Assembly: GCA_030620035.1 (NCBI GenBank)
Contig: JAUXAE010000042.1
Location: 1-8,699 of the forward strand
Direction: 5' to 3'
Length of the DNA stretch: 8,699 nucleotides
Source: Dehalococcoidales bacterium
Lineage (GTDB): Bacteria > Chloroflexota > Dehalococcoidia > Dehalococcoidales > JAUXAE01
Below the pieces are notes generated by a model that saw nothing but the letters and a program-made list of their open reading frames with translations, had not been told where the DNA came from and ran no database searches. The first letter of the stretch is position 1; every line of letters starts with the position of its first letter. Shown piece by piece: positions 1-6,136 of the stretch. Position numbers and translations under genes: made by a program.

Positions 1-668
1 CCAAAACCGGTGAGTTGAGTGTCCTGGAGGCGACTAAGACCGGTGCCATCGGTCTTGCTGTCTGGTTTGCCCTTCTGGCTATTGGCATCTACGGCCATAA
101 GTACATTTCCCGGTTTATCCTTCAGCCGTTTAAGAACTCAGGCACCATGCCCATTCTGGCGCTCATTGTTGGCCTGTTGGTTTCTTACCTGGTTACCCTG
201 GTTGGCCTGCATCCGGTGGTCGGTGCCTATGTCGCCGGTCTCATGTTCGCCGCCACCATAGAGAGGGAGGAAATCCTGAAAATGACAAGGCCGATAATGA
301 TGTTCATGGCGCCCTTTTTCTTTGCCTACCTGGGCATGCAGGTTGATTTGGGGTTGGTCTGGGTGGTAATCATACCCGCCATTGCCTTGATAGCACTGGC
401 TGTTATCGGCAAGGTGATTGGCTGCTATATCCCGGCAAGGCTGGCCGGCAAGGTGTCGCATACCGGTGGCATGATAGTGGGCATAGGCATGGTGCCCCGG
501 GGGGAGGTAGGTTTGATTGTGGCCGGGGCCGGTCTTATCGCCGGGGCCATAGACCGGGAGCTGTTTGGTGTTGCCGTTGCCATCAGTATTGTCACCGTAC
601 TCATCGTGCCGACCATGCTTAAGCCATTCTTTAGAAAGCAGCCGCCTGAGCCCGAAGAGCCTGGCTAG
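1..668 (+). CDS. Cation:proton antiporter, CPA2/Kef/NapA type (C-terminal part, 5' truncated by window)
   Basis: Integral membrane antiporter exchanging Na+ or K+ for protons. The frame is open from base 3 to the TAG at 666-668, leaving about 221 residues. The family is usually about 380-400 residues or longer, so this is the C-terminal half, and the TTG at 15 is not a convincing start because no ribosome-binding site precedes it. Counting from that TTG, hydrophobic membrane segments lie at roughly 11-30, 45-64, 67-80, 93-108, 113-136, 151-176 and 181-200, followed by a short charged, proline-rich tail. Family hallmarks are the HPVVGAYVAGL-like segment (66-76) and GMVPRGEVGL (158-167), typical of CPA2 exchangers. 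A lysine in IGK (131-133) may match the conserved TM10 lysine of NapA. The ion-binding Asp motif would lie upstream and cannot be checked, so ion specificity is unknown. There is no terminator after the stop; the next gene is a tRNA 53 bases on. Confidence 0.88.
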   Translation, partial: KTGELSVLEATKTGAIGLAVWFALLAIGIYGHKYISRFILQPFKNSGTMPILALIVGLLVSYLVTLVGLHPVVGAYVAGLMFAATIEREEILKMTRPIMMFMAPFFFAYLGMQVDLGLVWVVIIPAIALIALAVIGKVIGCYIPARLAGKVSHTGGMIVGIGMVPRGEVGLIVAGAGLIAGAIDRELFGVAVAISIVTVLIVPTMLKPFFRKQPPEPEEPG

Positions 669-696
669 GCACCGTCCTTGTTGCCATATTACCCCT

Positions 697-702
697 TATA
701 AT
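697..702 (+). promoter_or_regulatory. Candidate promoter -10 box (TATAAT) for tRNA-Arg and the por operon
   Basis: A perfect TATAAT lies 19 bases before the tRNA-Arg 5' end, in an AT-rich gap between the antiporter stop and the tRNA. The best-spaced -35 candidates (around 674-680, GTCCTTG) match the consensus poorly, so this rests on the -10 alone. It is the only promoter-like element before the seven-gene operon that starts at 819. Confidence 0.45.
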
Positions 703-721
703 GTAAAATAAACAAGAGTTT

Positions 722-794
722 GCCCTCGTAGCTCAGTTGGATAGAGCACCAGCCTCCGGAGCTGGGTGCGAGCGTTCGAGTCGCTCCGGGGGCG
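722..794 (+). tRNA. tRNA-Arg (anticodon CCG)
   Basis: Full cloverleaf. Acceptor stem GCCCTCG (722-728) pairs with CGGGGGC (787-793) with one T-G wobble. The D arm is GCTC/GAGC. Anticodon stem CCAGC/GCTGG (749-753/761-765) carries loop CTCCGGA, giving anticodon CCG at 756-758, which reads CGG. T arm GAGCG/CGCTC (770-774/782-786) carries loop TTCGAGT. The discriminator base is G794, followed by CAT, so the CCA end is not encoded, unlike the other three tRNAs here, and must be added by CCA-adding enzyme. The 3' end lies only 24 bases from the proposed porC start with no terminator between. Confidence 0.93.
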
Positions 795-805
795 CATTTT
801 TAATT

Positions 806-811
806 AGGAGG
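806..811 (+). promoter_or_regulatory. Ribosome-binding site AGGAGG that fixes an ATA start for porC
   Basis: A perfect Shine-Dalgarno AGGAGG is followed by seven bases (CCAAACC) and then ATA at 819-821, in frame with the conserved N-terminus of the PorC family. The in-frame stop TAA at 801-803 closes the frame upstream. No ATG, GTG or TTG occurs in frame until GTG at 894, which lies inside the conserved domain. Confidence 0.75.
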
Positions 812-818
812 CCAAACC

Positions 819-1391
819 ATAGAACCAAGCCAGCTTACTGAGATTAGGTGGCATGGCCGTGGCGGTCAGGGCGCTGTTACCTCGGCCGAGCTGGTGGCCC
901 AGGCGGCTATAAGCGAGGGCAAGTATGCCCAGGCCTTTCCCAGCTTTGGTCCCGAAAGAAGAGGTGCCCCGGTACTCTCCTTCGACCGGATAAGTGAGAG
1001 CCGGCCCATCAGGGTGAGGGCTGGGGTTAGTCAGCCTGATGTGGTGGTGGTGCTTGACCCCAGCCTGCTTTACACCGCCAATGTCACCTCGGGTCTTAAG
1101 GAAGGCGGCCTGCTGATAATCAATACCCGGAAGTCATCCCAGGATATTGAGGCCAAGTTGGGCACCAAATGGTGCCTAGCTACCATTGATGCCACCAAGA
1201 TTGCCCGAGAGGTGCTGGGCGTCCCCATCGTCAATACCACTATGATTGGAGCCTTGGTCAAGGCCACCGGGCTCCTTAGATTAGAGTCCCTGGAAGAGCC
1301 GATAAAGGCAAAGTTCGGCCGTCTGGGCGAGAGAAACATTAAGACCATGAAAAAGGCCTATGACGAGACTTGGCTAAAGGAGTCGGGGTAA
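819..1391 (+). CDS. porC: 2-oxoacid (pyruvate) : ferredoxin oxidoreductase, gamma subunit
   Basis: Gamma subunit of the CoA-acylating 2-oxoacid:ferredoxin oxidoreductase, the domain that helps hold CoA and joins the alpha subunit in the cytoplasmic complex. With the proposed ATA start the protein has 190 residues, normal for the family. It begins near EIRWHGRGGQGAVTSAEL (residues 8-25), which carries the hallmark GRGGQG. This is followed by YAQAFPSFGPERRGAPV and the typical DVVVVLDPSL. A GTG start at 894 would give 165 residues and delete GRGGQG, so it is rejected although it is the first ordinary start codon. The stop codon abuts the TTG of porD. Gene order C-D-A-B is that of archaeal and Thermotoga-type four-subunit PORs. 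Substrate is inferred from the alpha subunit. The family call is firm and the ATA start is an inference. Confidence 0.9.
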   Translation: MEPSQLTEIRWHGRGGQGAVTSAELVAQAAISEGKYAQAFPSFGPERRGAPVLSFDRISESRPIRVRAGVSQPDVVVVLDPSLLYTANVTSGLKEGGLLIINTRKSSQDIEAKLGTKWCLATIDATKIAREVLGVPIVNTTMIGALVKATGLLRLESLEEPIKAKFGRLGERNIKTMKKAYDETWLKESG

Positions 1392-1685
1392 TTGGCTAAA
1401 CCAGAGAGCGAGCTGACTTGGCGGGACCTTGAGATCGGCTCAATTGTAACCGAACCGGGTAATGCCAGCCAGTACCGGACGGGTGACTGGCGGTCACAGC
1501 GGCCAAGCCATGATTTCGCCAAGTGTATCAAGTGTGGCCTCTGTTATATCTTCTGCCCCGAGGGTTGCCTCAGCCAGACGGCCGAGGGCTATTTTGAGGC
1601 CGACCTCTTCTACTGCAAGGGGTGTGGTATCTGCGCCCAGGAGTGCCCCACCGGGGCGATAGCTATGCAACAGGAGGAGGAATAA
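1392..1685 (+). CDS. porD: 2-oxoacid (pyruvate) : ferredoxin oxidoreductase, delta subunit (2x[4Fe-4S] ferredoxin)
   Basis: Small Fe-S subunit carrying electrons from the thiamine/cluster site in PorB to external ferredoxin. It has 97 residues, about the usual length. The TTG start lies directly after the porC stop, with AAGGAG nine bases upstream inside porC. The N-terminal 40 residues (ELTWRDLEIGSIVTEPGN and RTGDWRSQRP) are characteristic of PorD. Two classical cluster motifs follow: C45-x2-C48-x2-C51-x3-C55-P and C75-x2-C78-x2-C81-x3-C85-P, predicting two [4Fe-4S] clusters. C59 is an extra cysteine. The C-terminal PTGAIAM is the usual end of such ferredoxin folds. The stop overlaps the porA ATG by one base (TAATG), so porA translation is probably coupled. 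Confidence 0.95.
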   Translation: MAKPESELTWRDLEIGSIVTEPGNASQYRTGDWRSQRPSHDFAKCIKCGLCYIFCPEGCLSQTAEGYFEADLFYCKGCGICAQECPTGAIAMQQEEE

Positions 1686-2860
1686 TGGCCCAGAGGCTGG
1701 GCATGGAGGTGTCAGTAGCCCTCGGCGAAGCCGTCAAACTGGCCGATGCCGATGTGATAGCCGCCTATCCCATTACCCCGCAGACCCATATTGTGGAACA
1801 CCTAGCTGAGCTGGTGGCCGATGGCGAACTGGACGCCGAGTATATCCCGGTTGAGTCAGAGCACTCAGCGATGAGTGCCTGCCTGGGGGCGGCTGCCAGT
1901 GGTGCCAGAACCTTTACCGCCAGCGCCGGGCAGGGGCTGGAGTTGATGCACGAAGTGCTCTATGTGGCTTCATCTATGCGGCTGCCCATAGTCATGGCGG
2001 TGGTTAACCGGGCGCTTTCGGCCCCATTAAGCGTCTGGGGCGACCACTCTGATGCTATGGCCGTCCGTGATACCGGCTGGATTCAGCTCTTTACCGAAAA
2101 CGGACAGGATGTTGTTGACCAGGTGCTGTGCGCCTTCCGTATTGCCGAGGACCGGAGGGTTCTGCTGCCGGTGATGATTCACCTGGACGGCTTTCACCTG
2201 TCCCATGTGATTGAACCGATAACGCTGCCGGAGCAAACTCAGGTTGAACAGTTTCTGGGTACTAACCAGTACCCCTTGCCCTTACACCCAAATAAACCGG
2301 TGGCCATGGGCGACTTTGGCCCGCCCTTTATCTACACCGAGACAAAGTGGGCCCAGGAGGTAAATCTGAGGAAGTCCAAGGAGGTAGTCCTTGAGTGCTG
2401 GCAGGAGTTTGGCCGGACTTTTAAGCGCCATTACCAGCCGGTGGAGGGCTATCACTCAGAGGACGCCAGGGTATTGCTACTAACCATGGGCAGCTTCAGC
2501 GAGACGGCCATGACGGCCATAGAGAGGATGCGTCAAAATGGTCAGGAGGTGGGACTAATCAGGCTGCGCCTGTGGCGGCCCTTCCCCTTTAGTGAAGTCC
2601 GCCGGGCGGTTAAGAATGCTGAGCTTCTTATTGTACTGGACAGGGCCATCTCCTTCGGCGGCCCGGGCGGGCCGGTCTGCTCTGAAATCAGGTCGGCCCT
2701 ATATAACCAGGAAAAACGGCCTAAGATTGTCAGCTTTGTTGGCGGTCTGGGTGGCCGGGATATTACTGTAGATGGCTTTGAACAAATAATCACCAGGGGA
2801 ATTGAGATTGGCCAGAAGGGCAGTGAGCAGGAATTTGAGATTTTTGGGGTGAGAGAATAA
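1685..2860 (+). CDS. porA: 2-oxoacid (pyruvate) : ferredoxin oxidoreductase, alpha subunit
   Basis: Alpha subunit holding the substrate- and pyrimidine-binding part of the thiamine diphosphate site. I chose ATG 1685, which overlaps the porD stop and follows GGAGGAGG; a longer frame back to GTG 1622 only reads through porD. The product has 391 residues, typical of PorA. YPITPQT (28-34) is the substrate-site motif, and VESEHSA (56-62) supplies the glutamate that contacts thiamine diphosphate. The pyrimidine-binding domain extends to about residue 220. The C-terminal transketolase-like domain includes VLLLTMGSFSETA, LRLWRPFP and the FGGPGGP segment. YPITPQT and overall character fit pyruvate (or branched-chain 2-oxoacid) enzymes better than 2-oxoglutarate enzymes, so pyruvate is the best guess. 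Direction in the cell (pyruvate oxidation or reductive synthesis) cannot be told from sequence. Confidence 0.93.
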   Translation: MAQRLGMEVSVALGEAVKLADADVIAAYPITPQTHIVEHLAELVADGELDAEYIPVESEHSAMSACLGAAASGARTFTASAGQGLELMHEVLYVASSMRLPIVMAVVNRALSAPLSVWGDHSDAMAVRDTGWIQLFTENGQDVVDQVLCAFRIAEDRRVLLPVMIHLDGFHLSHVIEPITLPEQTQVEQFLGTNQYPLPLHPNKPVAMGDFGPPFIYTETKWAQEVNLRKSKEVVLECWQEFGRTFKRHYQPVEGYHSEDARVLLLTMGSFSETAMTAIERMRQNGQEVGLIRLRLWRPFPFSEVRRAVKNAELLIVLDRAISFGGPGGPVCSEIRSALYNQEKRPKIVSFVGGLGGRDITVDGFEQIITRGIEIGQKGSEQEFEIFGVRE

Positions 2861-3780
2861 TGCCAAACTACACCATTTTTGTTCCCCGGCTGCTGACCAA
2901 GAGGGAAAACTTTGCCCCGGGCCACCGCGCCTGTATCGGCTGTGGCGAGGCCCTGGCGGTGAGATTGGCCTGCAAGGCGATGGGGCAGAATATAATTGTG
3001 GTTAACGCCACCGGTTGCATGGAAATCGTGGCCTCACAGCTGCCCTACACCTCCTGGCGTGTCCCCTGGATTCACACCCTGTTTGAGAATACAGCCGCCG
3101 TGGCCTCGGGTATAGAGGCCGGGCTGAAGGTGATGATGAGAAAGAGAAGAATGGCCACTCAGGAGATAAATGTGGTGGCCATGGCCGGTGATGGTGGCAC
3201 GGCCGATATCGGTATTCAGGCGCTTTCCGGGGCTATGGAGAGGGGGCATGACTTCCTCTACCTCTGCTTTGACAATGAGGCCTACATGAATACCGGTATT
3301 CAGCGGTCTTCGGCCACTCCCTTTGGCGCCTCGACGACTACCTCGCCGGCGGGCAAGGTGAGCATCGGTCAGTTCTCCTGGAAGAAGGATATGCCGGCCA
3401 TCGCCGCCGCCCACAATATACCCTATGTGGCCACGGCCTGCCCCAGCTACCCGTTTGATTTGATAGAAAAGGTAAAAAAGGGCCTTAAGGTAAAGGGGCC
3501 GGCCTATGTTCACATCCTGTCGGTCTGCCCCACTGGCTGGCGCTGTGCCACCGAGCTGACCATCAAGATAGGCCGCCTGGCCGTGGAAACCGGCATCTTC
3601 CCCCTGTACGAGGTGGAGAATGGCCGCTACAAGATGAGCCTTAAACCAGATAAACTCAGGCCGGTTAATGAATACATGAAGCTGCAGAGGAGGTTCCGGC
3701 ATCTATCTGAGAAGACGATAAAACAGATTGGGCAGCGGGTAGGCGAGGAATACGGTAAGCTTTTGGAGAAGGCGGCATGA
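2860..3780 (+). CDS. porB: 2-oxoacid (pyruvate) : ferredoxin oxidoreductase, beta subunit
   Basis: Beta subunit binding the thiamine diphosphate-Mg and one [4Fe-4S] cluster. It has 306 residues, normal for the family. GHRACIGCG gives C25 and C28, ATGCMEI gives C53 and SVCPTGW gives C223. Together these are the expected four ligands of the cluster next to the cofactor. The thiamine diphosphate/Mg motif begins at GDGGTADIG (110-118) and runs to about 30 residues later at DNEAYMNTG (138-146), the classical GDG...N pattern. Both motifs are intact, so the enzyme should be active. The ATG shares one base with the porA stop (TAATG), and the TGA overlaps the ATG of the following NuoE-like gene by four bases (ATGA). 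This is the physical link between the oxidoreductase and the NADH-dehydrogenase-like genes. Confidence 0.95.
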   Translation: MPNYTIFVPRLLTKRENFAPGHRACIGCGEALAVRLACKAMGQNIIVVNATGCMEIVASQLPYTSWRVPWIHTLFENTAAVASGIEAGLKVMMRKRRMATQEINVVAMAGDGGTADIGIQALSGAMERGHDFLYLCFDNEAYMNTGIQRSSATPFGASTTTSPAGKVSIGQFSWKKDMPAIAAAHNIPYVATACPSYPFDLIEKVKKGLKVKGPAYVHILSVCPTGWRCATELTIKIGRLAVETGIFPLYEVENGRYKMSLKPDKLRPVNEYMKLQRRFRHLSEKTIKQIGQRVGEEYGKLLEKAA

Positions 3781-4247
3781 CCACCGAGGTCAGGGAAATA
3801 GAAGACAGTGTCGGCGCCGTACTGGCTAGATACCAGCGCGATGAGGGGTTTTTGGTATCAATCCTGCAGGATGTTCAGACCAAGCTTAACTACCTACCCC
3901 GTGAGGCCCTGCTCAAGGTCAGTCAGGGCATGGAGGTACCCTTGAGCCGGGTCTATAGTGTGGCCACCTTTTTTAAGGCCTTCAGCCTGAAGCCCAGGGG
4001 CCGCCACTTGCTCCATGTCTGCATGGGTACCGCCTGCCATGTTAGGGGTGCCGTCAGGGTCCTTGACCGGATTGAGCAGGAGCTGGGTATCGGCTCCGGT
4101 GAAACCACCCGAGACCTTGAATATACCCTGGAGACGGTTAACTGTGTCGGTGCCTGTGCCCTGGGCCCGGTGGTGGTGGTTGACGGTGAGTACGCCGGGC
4201 AGATGACCAGTGATAAAGTCAAACATTTGCTTGAGAGTTTTGATTAA
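3777..4247 (+). CDS. nuoE: NuoE/HndA-like [2Fe-2S] subunit of NADH-linked oxidoreductase
   Basis: Thioredoxin-like [2Fe-2S] protein of the 24-kDa complex I family (NuoE, HndA, HydC, HoxE), a cytoplasmic electron-transfer partner of the flavoprotein encoded next. It has 156 residues, normal length. Residues 1-75 form the helical N-terminal part, ending in RVYSVATFFKAFSLKPRG, a strong family signature. Ligands are C82 and C87 (HVCMGTACHVRGA) and C123 and C127 (VNCVGACALGPVV), all present. The start ATG overlaps the porB TGA (ATGA), implying translational coupling with the 2-oxoacid oxidoreductase. Because the operon has no membrane complex I genes, this belongs to a soluble diaphorase-type module rather than respiratory complex I. 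Confidence 0.93.
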   Translation: MTTEVREIEDSVGAVLARYQRDEGFLVSILQDVQTKLNYLPREALLKVSQGMEVPLSRVYSVATFFKAFSLKPRGRHLLHVCMGTACHVRGAVRVLDRIEQELGIGSGETTRDLEYTLETVNCVGACALGPVVVVDGEYAGQMTSDKVKHLLESFD

Positions 4248-4249
4248 TT

Positions 4250-6136
4250 ATGGCCAAACAGGAGACACTTAAGAAACTGGGTTCTCCCGAAGAGCTTGAG
4301 GCCAAGAGGAAATCAATACTAGAGGGCCGCGATACCAGCAAGCCATGTGTTACCATCTGCTGCGGTACCGGTTGCCAGGCCTATGGCGGGGTCAAGGTGA
4401 CCGAGGCCTTTAAGCAGGAGATTAAGGAGCGGGGATTAGAAGCCAAGATAGATATCAGAACCACCGGCTGCCACGGTTTCTGTGAGAGAGGCCCCTTGAT
4501 TGTCATTAGGCCCAGAGATATTCTCTATCAGCGAACCAAGGTGGACGATGTCCCCGAGATAATCTCAGAGACCATCATCAAGGGCGATGTAATTAGTCGG
4601 CTACTTTATACCATCCCGGGTACCAAGCAAAAAGTGGTCCGTGAGAACGAGGTACCCTTTTATCAAAAGCAGCAGCGGCTGGTTTTTGGCGGGAACGGCT
4701 ATATTGACCCCACCAAGATTGATGACTATCTGGCTGTTAGTGGCTATGCTGCCTTGGCCAAGGCCCTCTCCCAGATGTCGCCTGAAGAGATAATTGACCA
4801 GGTCAAGAAGTCAGGCCTAAGGGGGCGTGGCGGCGGCGGCTTCCCCACCGGCTTAAAATGGCAGAGTTGCCGTCGGGCGCACGGTGATATCAAGTATGTC
4901 ATCTGTAATTGCGACGAGGGCGACCCTGGTGCCTTTATGGACAGGAGCCTGATGGAGGGCAATCCTCACAGTATCTTGGAGGGGATGATAATTGGCGCCT
5001 ATGCCATTGGTTGCAGCCAGGGATATATCTATATTCGCAATGAGTACCCCATAGCCGTTAGAAATGCCGAGATTGCCCTTAAACAGGCTGAGGAGTACGG
5101 ACTGCTGGGCAAGGACATCCTGGGCTCCGGCTTTGACCTTAATATCAGGATAAACCGGGGAGGCGGTGCCTTTGTCTGCGGTGAGTCAACAGCACTGATG
5201 GCCTCACTGGAGGGCAAGGTTGGTGAGCCTAGGGCCAAGTATGTCCACACTGTTGAGAAAGGGCTGTGGGACCGGCCAACCACCCTGAATAATGTGGAGA
5301 CCTGGGCCAACATTCCCTTAATCGTGAGCAGGGGGGCTCACTGGTACACCGGGATAGGCACCGAAAACAGCAAGGGGACCAAGATATTCTCCCTGGTGGG
5401 CAAGATTAATAACACCGGCCTAGTAGAGGTGCCCATGGGTATAAGCCTGAGGGAGATTATCTATGATATCGGCGGTGGTATCCCCAAGGGCAAACGGTTT
5501 AAGGCCGTCCAGACAGGCGGCCCGTCGGGGGGTTGCATCCCGGAGAGTCTGCTTGACCTGACGGTTGATTTTGATGAGCTGACCAGGGCCGGTTCCATGA
5601 TGGGCTCGGGGGGCATGATTGTCATGGACGAGGACAACTGCATGGTGGATATTGCTCGCTATTTCCTTAGCTTCCTGGAAGGGGAGTCCTGCGGCAAGTG
5701 TGTCCCCTGTCGTGAGGGTGTAAGGAGGATGCGGCAGATTCTGGACGATATCAGCCAGGGTAGGGGAAAGGAGGGCGATATTGAACTGCTTGAGCAACTG
5801 TCGGCGGCCATTGCCGATGGCTCACTGTGTGCCCTGGGGGGCACGGCACCCAACCCGGTACTGACCACCATCCGCTACTTCAGGGATGAATATCAAGCCC
5901 ACATCAAGGAAAAGCGCTGCCCGGCCGGTGTCTGCAAGGACCTGATTAGCTATGTTATCATCCCGGAAAACTGCCCCGGCTGCGGGCTGTGTGTCAAGGC
6001 CTGCCCGGTGGAAGCGATAACCTTTATGGGCAAGAAGAAGCCGGTTATTCTGGATGAAGAGAAGTGCACCAAGTGCGGTGCCTGCTATGATGTCTGCCGG
6101 CTGGATGCCATAGAAATAAGGTCAGGGATAGAGTAA
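4250..6136 (+). CDS. nuoF: NuoF/HydB/HndC-like NAD(H)- and FMN-binding flavoprotein with extra Fe-S domains
   Basis: Flavoprotein exchanging electrons between NAD(H) and Fe-S clusters. It has 628 residues, the length of HydB/HndC of NAD-linked bifurcating [FeFe] hydrogenases and longer than plain NuoF (about 430-450). Domains in order are as follows. A thioredoxin-like [2Fe-2S] domain spans about 30-120 (C37 or C38, C42, C74, C78). The NuoF core has the FMN/NADH glycine loop GRGGGGFPTG (192-201) and CNCDEGDPGAF (from 219). The SLBB and N3-type [4Fe-4S] site is C481, C484, C487 (ESCGKCVPC) and C527 (SLCALGG). A CPAGVC pair (C557, C562) is shared with HydB/HndC. The C-terminal 2x[4Fe-4S] ferredoxin domain has C575/578/581/585 and C606/609/612/616. 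All ligands are intact. The start lies two bases after the nuoE stop. This architecture is known from bifurcating hydrogenases and related NAD-linked enzymes, but no hydrogenase is encoded here. Confidence 0.94.
   Translation: MAKQETLKKLGSPEELEAKRKSILEGRDTSKPCVTICCGTGCQAYGGVKVTEAFKQEIKERGLEAKIDIRTTGCHGFCERGPLIVIRPRDILYQRTKVDDVPEIISETIIKGDVISRLLYTIPGTKQKVVRENEVPFYQKQQRLVFGGNGYIDPTKIDDYLAVSGYAALAKALSQMSPEEIIDQVKKSGLRGRGGGGFPTGLKWQSCRRAHGDIKYVICNCDEGDPGAFMDRSLMEGNPHSILEGMIIGAYAIGCSQGYIYIRNEYPIAVRNAEIALKQAEEYGLLGKDILGSGFDLNIRINRGGGAFVCGESTALMASLEGKVGEPRAKYVHTVEKGLWDRPTTLNNVETWANIPLIVSRGAHWYTGIGTENSKGTKIFSLVGKINNTGLVEVPMGISLREIIYDIGGGIPKGKRFKAVQTGGPSGGCIPESLLDLTVDFDELTRAGSMMGSGGMIVMDEDNCMVDIARYFLSFLEGESCGKCVPCREGVRRMRQILDDISQGRGKEGDIELLEQLSAAIADGSLCALGGTAPNPVLTTIRYFRDEYQAHIKEKRCPAGVCKDLISYVIIPENCPGCGLCVKACPVEAITFMGKKKPVILDEEKCTKCGACYDVCRLDAIEIRSGIE

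Noticed and set aside
138..616. Minus-strand open frames inside the antiporter gene
   Set aside because: They are antisense to well-conserved membrane segments and rich in His/Gln/Pro as expected of shadow frames.
657..669. Short inverted repeat GCCT-ggct-AGGC at the antiporter stop as a terminator
   Set aside because: The stem is only four pairs and no T tract follows.
1622..1684. Extension of porA upstream to GTG 1622
   Set aside because: These codons overlap the conserved ferredoxin end of porD in another frame and encode no PorA family sequence. ATG 1685 has GGAGGAGG and the TAATG overlap seen at other junctions.
3034..3702. 222-codon open frame on the minus strand across porB
   Set aside because: It is the shadow of a conserved GC-rich gene, with low-complexity content and no recognisable domain or ribosome-binding context. 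porB has all its motifs on the + strand.
5420..5871. Minus-strand open frames inside nuoF
   Set aside because: They are antisense to the SLBB/[4Fe-4S] region, which is intact on the + strand.
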